Source: Qaidamihabitans albus (GTDB taxonomy: Bacteria; Actinomycetota; Actinomycetes; Mycobacteriales; Pseudonocardiaceae). From it: a DNA stretch of 64,000 nt. The notes beneath the pieces were generated by a model, which saw only the letters and a program-made list of their open reading frames with translations, had not been told where the DNA came from and did no database searches. A program made the translations under genes and the position numbers. How positions within the stretch are numbered: the stretch's first letter is position 1; each line of letters opens with the position of its first letter. The stretch lies in contig NZ_JAEHOB010000005.1 of assembly GCF_016464705.1 (NCBI RefSeq), positions 248,001 to 312,000 on the forward strand, read 5' to 3'. Positions 26,012-34,986 of the stretch are shown piece after piece.

Positions 26012-26452
26012 ATGACCACGACGACCCCGCGGCGCGGCTTCCGTGCCACCGCCGCAACGACCGCCGTCGCGGCGGCGCTGTTCCTCGGCACCGGCACCGC
26101 GCAGGCCACCGACTACCGGGCGATCACCGACCGGTACCTCTTCGACATCTCGCTGTCCGAGTTCGCCGACGTGCGCGGCGGAAAGCCGCACGCGGGCACA
26201 CTCGACTGGTCCTCCGACGCGTGCTCCTGGTCTCCGGACCGGCCGCTCGGCTACGACTTCACCCGTGCCTGCCACCGGCACGACTTCGGCTACCGCAACT
26301 ACAAGCGGCAGAGCCGGTTCACCGAGACCGGCCGGAAGGCCCTCGACGACAACTTCTACCGCGACATGCGGGCCATCTGCGCCGGGCGCTGGCAGTGCGA
26401 CTCCGCGGCGTGGACCTACTACCGGGCCGTGCGGCAGTTCGGGGCGAGCTGA
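26012..26452 (+). CDS. secreted prokaryotic phospholipase A2
   Basis: A 146-residue protein with a signal peptide (MTTTTPRRGFRATAATTAVAAAL...; likely cleavage after Ala32 in TAQA|TDY). The mature part has the PLA2 signature C87-H-R-H90-D91-F-G-Y, with catalytic His90-Asp91, and four Cys (71, 87, 123, 129) able to make two disulfides. It should hydrolyse the sn-2 ester of phospholipids outside the cell in a Ca-dependent way, as in Streptomyces PLA2. It follows the TOMM genes after a 101-bp gap with two dyads, so co-function is possible but unproven. Confidence 0.9.
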   Translation: MTTTTPRRGFRATAATTAVAAALFLGTGTAQATDYRAITDRYLFDISLSEFADVRGGKPHAGTLDWSSDACSWSPDRPLGYDFTRACHRHDFGYRNYKRQSRFTETGRKALDDNFYRDMRAICAGRWQCDSAAWTYYRAVRQFGAS

Positions 26453-26464
26453 GCCGCCTCGACG

Positions 26465-26510
26465 CTCGTGAGTGCGCACGCGAGTTAGAACTCGTGTCAG
26501 CACTCACGAG
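26465..26510. repeat. 46-bp palindromic repeat, copy 4 (right flank of the TOMM island)
   Basis: CTCGTGAGTGCGCACGCGAG / TTAGAACTCGTGTCAG / CACTCACGAG. It lies between the convergent phospholipase and ftsK genes. With copy 3 it brackets the 4.8-kb TOMM/PLA2 segment in the same orientation. Confidence 0.85.
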
Positions 26511-26520
26511 CTTGTCGCGC

Positions 26521-29058
26521 TCAGCCCTGCTCGTCCTGGTCGTCCTCCGCGGGCGCCGGGTCGCCGCCGCGGATCATCGTGAGCACGGAGTCCAGCTCCT
26601 CGGGCTTGATCAGCACGTCCCTGGCCTTCGAGCCCTCGGACGGCCCGACGACGCCCCTGGTCTCCAGCAGGTCCATCAGCCGGCCCGCCTTGGCGAAACC
26701 GACGCGCAGCTTGCGCTGGAGCATCGACGTCGAACCGAACTGCGAGGTGACCACCAGCTCGGTGGCCTGGAGCAGCACGTCGAGATCGTCGCCGATGTCG
26801 GCGTCGATCTCCTTCTTCTCCCCGGCCTTCGCCGCGGTCACACCCTCGGTGTAGTCCGGCTGCGCCTGCTCCTTGGTGAAGTTGACGATGCCCGAGATCT
26901 CCTCGTCGCTGACGAAGGAGCCCTGGATGCGGATGGGCTTGCCCGCCCCCATCGGCAGGTAGAGCGCGTCGCCCATGCCGATCAGCTTCTCGGCGCCCGG
27001 CTGGTCCAGGATCACCCGCGAGTCGGTCAGTGAGGACGTCGCGAACGCCAGCCGGGACGGCACGTTCGTCTTGATCAGGCCGGTGACGACGTCCACCGAG
27101 GGCCGCTGCGTGGCCAGCACCAGGTGGATGCCTGCGGCGCGGGCCTTCTGGGTGATCCGCACGATCGCGTCCTCGACGTCGCGTGGCGCGGTCATCATGA
27201 GGTCGGCCAGCTCGTCGACGATCGCCATGATGTAGGGGTACGGCCGGTACTCGCGCTCGCTGCCCGGCGGCGCGGTGATCTCGCCGGAGCGGACCTTCCG
27301 GTTGAAGTCGTCGATGTGGCGCACCCGGTTGGCCTGCATGTCCTGGTAGCGCTGCTCCATCTCCTCCACCAGCCACGCCAGCGCCGCCGCGGCCTTCTTC
27401 GGCTGGGTGATGATGGGCGTGATCAGGTGCGGGATGCCCTCGTACGGGGTCAGCTCGACCATCTTCGGATCGATCAGAATCATCCGGCACTCGTCCGGCG
27501 TGGCTCTGGCCAGCAGCGACACCAGCATGGAGTTGACGAAGCTGGACTTGCCGGATCCGGTGGAACCGGCGACCAGCAGGTGCGGCATCTTCGTCAGGTT
27601 CGCGGTGACGAAGTGGCCCTCGATGTCCTTGCCGAGCCCGATGATCAGCGGGTGGTTGTCCTTGGCCGCCGTGGAGGAGCGCAGCACGTCGCCGAGCCGG
27701 ACCATCTCACGGTCGGTGTTGGGCACCTCGATGCCCACCGCGGACTTGCCGGGGATCGGCGCGAGCAGCCGCACGTTTTCGGTGGCCGCGGCGTAGGCGA
27801 TGTTCTTGGTGAGCGCCGTGATCTTCTCGACCTTGACGCCGGGGCCGAGCTCGATCTCGTAGCGCGTCACCGTGGGGCCACGGGTGAAGCCGGTGACCTG
27901 GGCGTCCACATTGAACTGTTCCAGCACGCCGGTGATCGCCTCGATCATGGCGTCGTTGGCCTTGCTCCGGGTCTTCGGCGGATCGCCGAGGGTCAGCAGG
28001 TCCGGCGGGGGCAGGTCGTAGTCGCCCTCCACGGTGCGGGTGACCTGCATCGCGGGCTCGGCCTTGCGGCTCTTGCGACCGGACGTCCCGGCGGAGGGCT
28101 CCTTCGCCGCGGGCACCTTGGCCGGCACCGCCGCGGCGGCCGACTCGGGAGCCGCGTCGAGGGCGGGCTGGTGGGCGTCGGGCTCGGCGCTCGCGGCGCT
28201 GGCCTGCCTGCGCCGCGACGGCTTGCGCAGCCGCACCGCCGCCGGGTCGCCCTCGGCGACGGCGTCGCGCGGCTGTTCCTGCTCCCGCTCGCGCCGGATC
28301 TCCTCCAGCTCCTCGGGATCGAGACCCCATTCGCGCAGGCGGCGCGGGATCTGACGTACGGGCGTGCCGGTGAACACGAGCACGCCGTAGCCGAGGATCA
28401 GGGCCAGCAGCGGCACGGCGACCCACGTGGTGACGCCCTCGGCCAGCAGGCCGCCGGAGAACCAGCCGAGCCAGCCGCCCGCGTACATCTGGTCGTCGAG
28501 CGTGTCGGGCCTGCCGTTGAACAGGTGCAGCAGGCCGAGCAGGGCGAGCGTCACCAGCAGGGTGCCGATCACCATTCGCGGCCGGGTCTGCGGGTTGGGT
28601 TCGGAGCGCATCAGGGCGACCGCGGCGACCACGAGGGCCAGCGGCAGGGCCACGGCACCGGCGCCGAGCACGCTGCGGGTGCCGATGGTGACCCACTCCC
28701 CGACCGGGCCTGCCGCCTCCCACAGCACGCCGACGGCGGTGACCAGCCCGAGCGCGATCAGGCCGAGCGCGACGCCGTCGCGACGGTGTTCGGGCTCCAG
28801 CTCGCGGCCCCGGCCCACCGTGCGGGCGAGGCCACCGACGCCCTTGGCCACCAGCGTCCAGCCGCCGCGAACCGTCTTCGCGAAGGCGCCGCCGGAGGAT
28901 CTGCGCGTGCGGGAACGGGCGGCCGGCCTGCGGTTGGCCGGCTTGCGCGTCGAGGCGCGCGAGGACGAACGGGAACGGCCGGAGCCCCGTGCGGAGCTCC
29001 CGCTTCTGCCGCCGCTCCGTGTCGTGGTTCTCCCCTTGGTCGTCGACCCGCTCGCCAT
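26521..29058 (-). CDS. ftsK: DNA translocase FtsK/SpoIIIE
   Basis: An 845-residue DNA translocase that clears chromosomal DNA from the division septum. The basic Ser/Arg-rich N-terminus ([23 protein letters not shown]) leads into four transmembrane helices (about residues 100-245), then a linker, the RecA-like motor with Walker [13 protein letters not shown] and Walker [14 protein letters not shown], and a winged-helix gamma domain ([33 protein letters not shown] in outline). TACCGT lies 6 bases before the ATG, a leaderless pattern. Mycobacteria have the same gene next to argA. Confidence 0.95.
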   Translation of the reverse strand: MASGSTTKGRTTTRSGGRSGSSARGSGRSRSSSRASTRKPANRRPAARSRTRRSSGGAFAKTVRGGWTLVAKGVGGLARTVGRGRELEPEHRRDGVALGLIALGLVTAVGVLWEAAGPVGEWVTIGTRSVLGAGAVALPLALVVAAVALMRSEPNPQTRPRMVIGTLLVTLALLGLLHLFNGRPDTLDDQMYAGGWLGWFSGGLLAEGVTTWVAVPLLALILGYGVLVFTGTPVRQIPRRLREWGLDPEELEEIRREREQEQPRDAVAEGDPAAVRLRKPSRRRQASAASAEPDAHQPALDAAPESAAAAVPAKVPAAKEPSAGTSGRKSRKAEPAMQVTRTVEGDYDLPPPDLLTLGDPPKTRSKANDAMIEAITGVLEQFNVDAQVTGFTRGPTVTRYEIELGPGVKVEKITALTKNIAYAAATENVRLLAPIPGKSAVGIEVPNTDREMVRLGDVLRSSTAAKDNHPLIIGLGKDIEGHFVTANLTKMPHLLVAGSTGSGKSSFVNSMLVSLLARATPDECRMILIDPKMVELTPYEGIPHLITPIITQPKKAAAALAWLVEEMEQRYQDMQANRVRHIDDFNRKVRSGEITAPPGSEREYRPYPYIMAIVDELADLMMTAPRDVEDAIVRITQKARAAGIHLVLATQRPSVDVVTGLIKTNVPSRLAFATSSLTDSRVILDQPGAEKLIGMGDALYLPMGAGKPIRIQGSFVSDEEISGIVNFTKEQAQPDYTEGVTAAKAGEKKEIDADIGDDLDVLLQATELVVTSQFGSTSMLQRKLRVGFAKAGRLMDLLETRGVVGPSEGSKARDVLIKPEELDSVLTMIRGGDPAPAEDDQDEQG

Positions 29059-29172
29059 ACCTCTACGGTAACCGCCGCAGCGGCTGAATCACATGCGCCA
29101 CTCACGGCACTCGAGAAACATCCGCCCCGAGCCCGGCGACGGCCTCATCCGTGCGCATGACATGCTCTGCCC

Positions 29173-29988
29173 ATGGTGGCGCTGCACCACGACGACGGCC
29201 GGACGACACGCCGGGACGAGCCGTCACCGCTGATCTGGCGCACGATGCTGGCGGTCGACCGCGGCCTGGTCGCCCTCGCCGGGCGGCTGCGGGTCAGCGG
29301 TAACGTGCCCCGTGAGCTGCGCGGGCGGCCACTGCTCATGGCCGCCAACCACATCGGCGTGTTCGACGCGTTCGTGCTGATGGCGGCGTGCAGGCGGATC
29401 GGTCTCGCCCCGCGGTTCCTGCTCGCGGGCGGCCTGCTCGACGCGCCCGTGCTGGGCCCGGCGCTGCGCGCCAGCGGGCACCTGCGGATCGATCGCGGCT
29501 CGGCCTCGGCGGTCGAGCAGTTCGGGCATGCCGTCGAGGCGCTGCGCTCCACCGGTGCGCCGATCATCGTCTACCCGGAGGGCCGGATCGGTCACGATCC
29601 CGGTCTGTGGCCGGAGCGCGGGAAGACCGGCACCGCCCGCCTCGCGCTGGCTTCCGGGGTGCCCGTGGTGCCGATCAGCCAGTGGGGCGCACACGAGGCC
29701 GTGTACTGGGGCACCGAGACCGTCACCGGGCCCGCCGACATCCTGCCGCTCGCCCGGTCCGGCCTGACCTCGCCGGTGCGCAGGCCGACGTTCCGCGTGC
29801 ACTTCGGCGAGCCGATCGACCTGGCGGAGTTCTCGACGGGTCGCCCCGGCGACGCGGTCAAGGCGCACGCGCGGATCATGCGCGCGATCACCGAGGGGCT
29901 GGTGCCGCTGCGCCGGGACGAGCCGGACCGGCCCCGCTTCCACGACCCCACCCGGCCCACCGATACCCGGAGCCCGTGGCGGCCTTGA
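29173..29988 (+). CDS. 1-acyl-sn-glycerol-3-phosphate acyltransferase family protein
   Basis: A 271-residue PlsC-domain acyltransferase that adds the second acyl chain in phosphatidic acid synthesis, or acylates a related lipid. The catalytic H-x4-D box is in AANHIGVFDAFVL and the glycerol-phosphate site in VYPEGRIGHDPGLWPERGK. The C-terminal tail is Pro/Asp/Arg-rich. The ATG at 29173 is used; no SD is seen, and the start may be leaderless. The gene is divergent from ftsK. Confidence 0.88.
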   Translation: MVALHHDDGRTTRRDEPSPLIWRTMLAVDRGLVALAGRLRVSGNVPRELRGRPLLMAANHIGVFDAFVLMAACRRIGLAPRFLLAGGLLDAPVLGPALRASGHLRIDRGSASAVEQFGHAVEALRSTGAPIIVYPEGRIGHDPGLWPERGKTGTARLALASGVPVVPISQWGAHEAVYWGTETVTGPADILPLARSGLTSPVRRPTFRVHFGEPIDLAEFSTGRPGDAVKAHARIMRAITEGLVPLRRDEPDRPRFHDPTRPTDTRSPWRP

Positions 29989-30108
29989 GCCGGTCCAAAA
30001 TCGAGTGATCTGACCAGCCAATCCGCGCAGCCATGGCCGACAGGAAGACTCGTCGTGGATTCGTTGATTCTCGCGCATTTCGTGCATGCTGGCCGGCCCC
30101 CGGTGCAC

Positions 30109-30138
30109 TTGTGTGAGCGCCGGATGATGTTGTCTACT
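30109..30138 (+). promoter_or_regulatory. promoter of the AGCS symporter gene
   Basis: TTGTGT (30109-30114), 18-bp spacer, TCTACT (30133-30138), then 7 bases to the ATG at 30146, so a leaderless mRNA is likely. The upstream part of the 157-bp gap (29989-30108) shows nothing else. Confidence 0.5.
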
Positions 30139-30145
30139 GGCGGCC

Positions 30146-31711
30146 ATGCGGAGTATTGCGACGCGCTTGCTCGCCCAGGAAGAGGAAGGGGCGAAGACCG
30201 AACTCCTCGCTCGCGTCGAGCAGGCGATCAACGACTTGTTCGACCCGGTCGCGGAGTGGCTCAGCGATTTCGTTTTCGCCGAGATATCCGTCTTCGGAGT
30301 CGAGTTCCCGTGGATCGTGTCCTGGTTGGTGCTCGCGGGCTTCGTCTTCACAATCTACTTCGGATTCATCCAGTTCCGTGGCTTCAAGCTGGCGACGAAA
30401 GTACTCCGCGGAAAGTACACCAAGGACGACGAGCCGGGTGAGATCAGCCATTTCCAGGCGCTCAGCGCGGCCGTGTCGGGCACCGTCGGCCTCGGCAATA
30501 TCGCAGGCGTCGGTGTCGCGGTCACCATCGGCGGCGCGGGAGCTACGTTCTGGATGATCATTGCTGGTTTCCTGGGAATGTGCACCAAGTTCGTCGAATG
30601 CACGCTCGGTGTTCGCTACCGCGAGGAGCATCCCGACGGAACCGTCTCCGGTGGACCGATGCACTATCTGCGCAAGGGAATCGCGGAAAGGCTGCCGGGC
30701 AACGCGGGAAAGGTCATCGGCACGCTGCTGGCGATACTCGCCTCCGTCATGATCCTGGCGTTCTCGTTCGGCGGGAACATGTTTCAGGCCAACCAGGCCG
30801 TTGCCCAGATCGAGAACGTGACCGGTGGTGACGACAGCTTCCTCGCCACCGATGGCGCCAGGCTGATCGCCGGTATCGTCATCGGCACCGTCATCGGCGT
30901 CGTGATCTTCGGCGGGATCAAGTCGATCGGGGCCGTCACGAGCAGGCTCGTCCCTGCCATGGCTGCCGTCTACGTCTGCGCGGGCCTGATCGTGATCATC
31001 GTGAACATCACCTCGGTACCCGGCGCCTTCCGCCAGATCGTCGACGGCGCCTTCACCGGGCAGGGCGTCCTCGGTGGTGTCATCGGCGCGCTGATCGTCG
31101 GATTCACCCGCGCCGCGTACTCCAACGAGGCTGGTCTCGGCTCCGCCCCCATCGCACACTCGGCAGTGCGGACGAGGCATCCCAGCACCGAGGGGCTCGT
31201 CGCGATGCTCGAGCCGTTCATCGACACGGTGATCATCTGCACCATGACCGCCCTGATCATCATCACCGCCAACACCGCGATCTGGCGCGAGGGGCAGCAG
31301 ATGGTGCTGGAGACCGGCGACCGCGCAGGGGCCCCGGACGGCGTCACCGTCACCTCGCAGTCCTTCGAGACGGTGCTGCCCTGGTTCCCCTACGTGCTCG
31401 CTGTCGCCGTCGTCCTCTTCGCCGTCTCCACCATGATCACCTGGGCGTACTACGGCGAGAAGGCGTGGATCTACCTGGTCGGCAGGAGCAAGACAAAGGA
31501 GAGCGTCTACCGGGTGGCGTTCTGCCTGATCCTCGTCGTCGGCTCGGTGCTCGCCCTCGACAGCGTTCTCAGCTTCGTGGACGCGACGCTGTTCCTGCTC
31601 GCGCTGTTCAACATCCTCGGGCTGTACGTTCTCGCGCCCGTGGTCAAACGCGAGCTGCGCTCATTCCGGTCCGGTGTCCGTTCCGGTGAGATCGAGGAGG
31701 TCAAGCGGTAA
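30146..31711 (+). CDS. alanine/glycine:cation symporter (AGCS) family protein
   Basis: A 521-residue sodium-coupled amino-acid transporter with about eleven membrane helices. AGCS signatures seen are FGFIQFRGFKLATKVLRGKY, the ALSAAVSGTVGLGNIAGV stretch, CTLGVRYREEHPDGTVSGGPMHYLRKG (in parts: LGVRYRE and SGGPMHYLRKG), and GFTRAAYSNEAGLGSAPIAH. The N-terminus carries a charged helix (EEEGAKTELLARVEQAIND). Likely substrates are alanine or glycine. Its codon use is somewhat less GC-biased at third positions than neighbours. A hairpin terminator follows at once. Confidence 0.92.
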   Translation: MRSIATRLLAQEEEGAKTELLARVEQAINDLFDPVAEWLSDFVFAEISVFGVEFPWIVSWLVLAGFVFTIYFGFIQFRGFKLATKVLRGKYTKDDEPGEISHFQALSAAVSGTVGLGNIAGVGVAVTIGGAGATFWMIIAGFLGMCTKFVECTLGVRYREEHPDGTVSGGPMHYLRKGIAERLPGNAGKVIGTLLAILASVMILAFSFGGNMFQANQAVAQIENVTGGDDSFLATDGARLIAGIVIGTVIGVVIFGGIKSIGAVTSRLVPAMAAVYVCAGLIVIIVNITSVPGAFRQIVDGAFTGQGVLGGVIGALIVGFTRAAYSNEAGLGSAPIAHSAVRTRHPSTEGLVAMLEPFIDTVIICTMTALIIITANTAIWREGQQMVLETGDRAGAPDGVTVTSQSFETVLPWFPYVLAVAVVLFAVSTMITWAYYGEKAWIYLVGRSKTKESVYRVAFCLILVVGSVLALDSVLSFVDATLFLLALFNILGLYVLAPVVKRELRSFRSGVRSGEIEEVKR

Positions 31712-31734
31712 CCGGCCAGAAGGGTTCTGGCCGG
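31712..31734. terminator. terminator between AGCS and TetR genes
   Basis: CCGGCCAGA (31712-31720), loop AGGGT, TCTGGCCGG (31726-31734): perfect 9-bp stem, directly after the AGCS stop and 3 bases before the end of the convergent TetR gene. Probably bidirectional. Confidence 0.7.
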
Positions 31735-31737
31735 AGA

Positions 31738-32469
31738 TCACCGGCTGGAGTCCTGACCTGGCTCGTGAAGGATTCTCTCTAGGCCGTCGATGATCAGGTC
31801 GAGCCCGAACGCGAATTCGGCCGTGTAGTCGTAGCCCGGCTTGAGTGCATGGTCTGTGATCATCTCGGTGAGGTGCGGATAGGTGCCCGGGGGCATCCGC
31901 GAGGTGATCGTTCCGGCGACCTCCTCGATTTCCCCTGACGTGCCGAACGGCAGGCTCGACTCCTGCAGAACGAACCCATAGATGTAGCTGTCGAGGGCCG
32001 AGACCGCGTGTGCCGCCATCGCGATCGAGAACCCGGCATCCCGAAGGCACCCGACCACCCAGTCGTGGTGCCGCAGCGTGGCCGGCCCGGGATTGCGCCG
32101 GGACTCCATCAGCCCCAGAGCCCACGTGTGACGCGAAAGCACCGTGCGGGCGGAGGCCGCGCGCCGGCGCATCGCCGTCTTCCAGTCGGCCTCATGATCG
32201 GGCAACTCGATCTGGCCGAAGATGACGTCGACGATCCCGTCCAGGATCTCGTCCTTGCCGGCCACGTGGTGGTACAGCGACATCGCCTCGACCCCGAGCT
32301 GGTCGGCCACTTTTCGCATGGTCACCGCCGCGACACCCCGCTCGTCGGCAACGCGCACGGCACCGGAGAGGACACGTTCCTTGTTCAGCGGAGGCCGGGA
32401 CCTCGGACTTCCCTTCGGGGTCGGCGACACCTGTGGTCTCCCTGAACTCGTCGACGTCCGCGACGCCAC
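31738..32469 (-). CDS. TetR/AcrR family transcriptional regulator
   Basis: A 243-residue repressor. After a basic Pro/Ser-rich tail the HTH runs from [42 protein letters not shown] (in outline), including the typical [12 protein letters not shown] recognition helix end. The C-terminal half matches the TetR_C type with a helical ligand pocket. GTG 32469. The spacer to the divergent NAD(P)-binding gene holds two CCTTAC-N4-GTAAGG operators, so it most likely represses itself and that gene. The ligand is unknown. Confidence 0.9.
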   Translation of the reverse strand: MASRTSTSSGRPQVSPTPKGSPRSRPPLNKERVLSGAVRVADERGVAAVTMRKVADQLGVEAMSLYHHVAGKDEILDGIVDVIFGQIELPDHEADWKTAMRRRAASARTVLSRHTWALGLMESRRNPGPATLRHHDWVVGCLRDAGFSIAMAAHAVSALDSYIYGFVLQESSLPFGTSGEIEEVAGTITSRMPPGTYPHLTEMITDHALKPGYDYTAEFAFGLDLIIDGLERILHEPGQDSSR

Positions 32470-32471
32470 GG

Positions 32472-32525
32472 TTGACGTCCTTACAAGTGTAAGGATAACG
32501 TATATCCAGCCTTACGACCGTAAGG
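32472..32525. promoter_or_regulatory. divergent promoter with two TetR operators
   Basis: Two perfect palindromes, CCTTAC-aagt-GTAAGG (32479-32494) and CCTTAC-gacc-GTAAGG (32510-32525), centres 31 bp apart (three helical turns). Rightward boxes TTGACG (32472-32477) and TAACGT (32496-32501) enclose the first operator, so binding would block the promoter of the gene at 32590. Confidence 0.75.
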
Positions 32526-32589
32526 AACGGGGACTGCGGTCTCGTCGGCCCGCTCGGAGGTCCTTCGTATCCGCAGGAGGGAAAGAAGC

Positions 32590-33327
32590 ATGGGCATGCA
32601 CGAAGTGACGTACGAAGCCCGTGACCAGCGCGCCCTCAAGGTCTGCATTATCGGGGCCTCGGGCAAGCTCGGGCGCTACATGGTTCAGCACGCCCTGGAC
32701 CGGGGCTACGAGGTCGTGGCCGTGTGTCGCGAGAAGAGTGCCGGGAAGCTGGAAGCGTTCGAGGAACGCATCACCGTCCTACCCGGACGGACAGACGACC
32801 GGGAGGTGATCCGGCGCGCTGTCGCGGGCTGCGACGGGGTGCTCACAGTGCTGGTCCCGTGGGGTGTCCATGGATACTCGACCGGGACGGCCCAGGCGGT
32901 GCTCGACCACGCCCCCGCCGACGCGCGTCTGGTCTTCTCCTGCGGCTGGCACGTCGCGCGCGACGACCAGGACGTGTACTCGCTCAAGTTTCGAGCGTTC
33001 GCCAGGGTATTCGGCGCGGTGGCACGCCTGGCCCGCGTCGTGGACGTCCGCGACCAGGAGGAGGCATGCCGCCGGGTGTTCACCAGCGACACGCGCTGGA
33101 CCGTCGTGCGCGGCAGCGACCTCGAAGAGGGCGAAAGCCAAGGACTGCCGGTGTGGAGCCGGCACGTCGGTGACCCGATCCTCGCGAGCAACATCACCCG
33201 GCGGATCGATTTCGCGCTGTTCATGGTGGAGGCGCTCGTCGATGACAGCCTGGTCCACGAGGCCCCGGCGATCGTCGGCTGCCAGGCGCCCTCCGCGCTG
33301 AGCGCGGGCGCTACACGGCAGATGTGA
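32590..33327 (+). CDS. NAD(P)-binding Rossmann-fold (NmrA/SDR-like) protein
   Basis: A 245-residue atypical short-chain dehydrogenase-type protein. The dinucleotide motif is CIIGASGKLGRYMVQHAL (G-x-S-G-x-x-G), followed by VVAVCREKSAGKLEAFEERITVLPGRTDDR-type strand/helix units. It resembles NAD(P)H-binding NmrA-like proteins used as redox sensors or quinone reductases. ATG 32590 follows AGGAGGGAAAG; ATG 32596 is possible. It is under the divergent TetR operators. Substrate unknown. Confidence 0.82.
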   Translation: MGMHEVTYEARDQRALKVCIIGASGKLGRYMVQHALDRGYEVVAVCREKSAGKLEAFEERITVLPGRTDDREVIRRAVAGCDGVLTVLVPWGVHGYSTGTAQAVLDHAPADARLVFSCGWHVARDDQDVYSLKFRAFARVFGAVARLARVVDVRDQEEACRRVFTSDTRWTVVRGSDLEEGESQGLPVWSRHVGDPILASNITRRIDFALFMVEALVDDSLVHEAPAIVGCQAPSALSAGATRQM

Positions 33328-33476
33328 ACGGCGGGCAGGTAGTGCTTATGCCACTCCGGTCCCACGGATGTCGGCAGCGCTCACCACCCCCGCGGGCGCG
33401 GGGAGCACCATGCGGCTCCACCTCCCGTTTGGTGAGGACGCTTTTCGCGTTCAGGCACGCCCGCCGACCGGCTCCG

Positions 33477-33752
33477 TCACACCGGTGGAACGATCCCCCG
33501 TAGCCGGCCCTGTCGCGGGTTGTCGCTGCACGTTGGGCAGGGCCGCGGCGCCATCTTCGTCGCCGCCTGCCCGTTGAACACCATCAGCGTCGGGACGACC
33601 TTGACGCCATCGCCGCCGCAGTCGTGGCACAGCGTGGAGATCCGCAGCCCGCCACCCTGCTGCTCGTTCTCGTCGCTCATCCTGGGCCTCCCACGACCTG
33701 ACCCGTCGCATGTCGAGCAGTCCACGGTCTCGGTGCCTCCGGCCCGCTCCAC
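33477..33752 (-). CDS. small DnaJ-type CxxCxGxG zinc-finger protein, possibly a remnant
   Basis: A 91-residue protein with three Cys pairs, CSTCDGSG, CHDCGGDG and CPTC, like the Cys-rich zinc domain of DnaJ but without a J domain. The GTG start at 33752 directly follows a TAG. Upstream in the -1/+1 shifted frame a fourth matching unit can be read (CPTCNGSG at 33786-33763), preceded by PDGRQVFT, with no start codon before an in-frame stop at 33840-33838. So an older, longer protein may have been broken by a frameshift. The present ORF may still be translated. Function unknown. Confidence 0.55.
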   Translation of the reverse strand: MERAGGTETVDCSTCDGSGRGRPRMSDENEQQGGGLRISTLCHDCGGDGVKVVPTLMVFNGQAATKMAPRPCPTCSDNPRQGRLRGIVPPV

Positions 33753-33837
33753 CTAACTTTATGCCGGACCCGTTGCAGGTCGGGCACGTGAATACCTGCC
33801 TACCATCTGGCGTCTTCGCATTTCCCGAGCTGCGATG
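33753..33837 (-). pseudogene. decayed 5' part of the zinc-finger gene
   Basis: This frame reads ...NAKTPDGRQVF then TCPTCNGSGIK before running into the other frame of the downstream zinc-finger ORF. It has the same CxxCxGSG form and spacing style as the intact units but no ATG, GTG or TTG after the stop at 33840-33838. It looks like the lost N-terminal repeat of the 33477-33752 gene. Confidence 0.4.
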
Positions 33838-33945
33838 CTATCGCCGTCCACCCCGACCCAGCTTCGGTTTCGCGCGATCGGATCTCGGTCACAGCCGCCG
33901 GTAAATCAGCGGCAGATCGTCGGCTCCCCCGCATACAGTCGCGCT

Positions 33946-34935
33946 GTGACCGCCGACGTCTCCTCCCCGCCCTCGCGCCCCGTGGCGCACCGTGGCCGGG
34001 GCACGCTGCTGATCCTGCTCGCGTCGCTGTCCTTCGGCAGTTCCGGCGCCATCGGCAAGCCCGCGATGATCGCCGGGCTCTCGCCGGAGCAGGTGGCGGC
34101 GGCCAGGATCGGCCTCTCCGCGCTCGTGCTGGTGTGCGGCGTCGCGCTCACCAGGCCGAGGCTGCTCCGGGTCCGGCGCGGCGAGTGGCGGCTGCTGGTC
34201 GGCTACGGGTTGCTCGGCGTCGCGGGCGTCCAGCTCTTCTACTTCGTGGCGGCGTCGCGGATTCCCGTGGGCATCGCGATCCTCCTGGAGTTCACGTCCC
34301 CGGTGCTGGTGGCGCTGTGGGTGCGGTTCGTCCGGCGGGTGCGCCTGCCGTGGCCGATGTGGGCCGGGATCGCGCTGGCCATGCTCGGCCTGGCGATGGT
34401 GGCCCAGGTCGGCGAAGGGCTGCGGCTCGACGCGATCGGCCTGCTCGCCGGGCTCGGCGCGGCACTGTGCTCGGCGGCGTACTTCCTGCTCGGCGAGCAC
34501 GGCGTGGCGACCCGCGACCCGCTTGGCATGGTCACCTGGGGAATGCTCATCGGCGCGGTGGCGGTGCTCGTGGTCGCCCCGCCGTGGACGCTGCCGATGT
34601 CGATCGTGCTCGGCCCGGCCGACTTCGGCCCCTGGCGGCCACCGGTGTGGGCGCTGCTGATCGCGCTCGCGCTGATCTCCACCGTGCTCGCCTACCTGGC
34701 CGGGATCACCGCGCTGCGGCACCTGCCCGCGTCGGCGGCCAGCGTGCTCGCATTGTGCGAGCCGCTGGTGGCCACCGCGCTGGCATGGATCCTGCTGCAC
34801 GAGGCGCTGACCTGGGTGCAGGTGACGGGCGCGTGCATCCTGCTCGGCGGCGCGGTGATCGTGCAGCTCACCGCGCCAGCCAAACAACCGAGCACGGCAG
34901 GCGAACCCTTGCCGGCCGAGCCCAACGCCTCGTGA
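33946..34935 (+). CDS. EamA/DMT family transporter
   Basis: A 329-residue protein with ten predicted membrane helices in two EamA repeats (first about 20-150, second 165-300), the drug/metabolite transporter fold that exports amino acids or metabolites. Motif parts: LSFGSSGAIGKPAMIAGLSP, RIPVGIAILLEFTSPVLVAL and ALRHLPASAASVLALCEPLVATALAW. GTG 33946 lies 6 bases after TACAGT (leaderless pattern), and a longer upstream frame is not supported. The TGA stop belongs to palindromic repeat copy 5. Substrate unknown. Confidence 0.9.
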   Translation: MTADVSSPPSRPVAHRGRGTLLILLASLSFGSSGAIGKPAMIAGLSPEQVAAARIGLSALVLVCGVALTRPRLLRVRRGEWRLLVGYGLLGVAGVQLFYFVAASRIPVGIAILLEFTSPVLVALWVRFVRRVRLPWPMWAGIALAMLGLAMVAQVGEGLRLDAIGLLAGLGAALCSAAYFLLGEHGVATRDPLGMVTWGMLIGAVAVLVVAPPWTLPMSIVLGPADFGPWRPPVWALLIALALISTVLAYLAGITALRHLPASAASVLALCEPLVATALAWILLHEALTWVQVTGACILLGGAVIVQLTAPAKQPSTAGEPLPAEPNAS

Positions 34936-34974
34936 GTGGCTACCCGCGTTCTAACTCGTGTGCGCACTCACGAG
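34929..34974. repeat. 46-bp palindromic repeat, copy 5
   Basis: CTCGTGAGTGGCTACCCGCG / TTCTAACTCGTGTGCG / CACTCACGAG. It supplies the EamA stop codon and lies between convergent EamA and rnj. Its left inner arm has diverged while the right half equals copy 1. Confidence 0.85.
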
Positions 34975-34986
34975 GGCGCCGCACCG

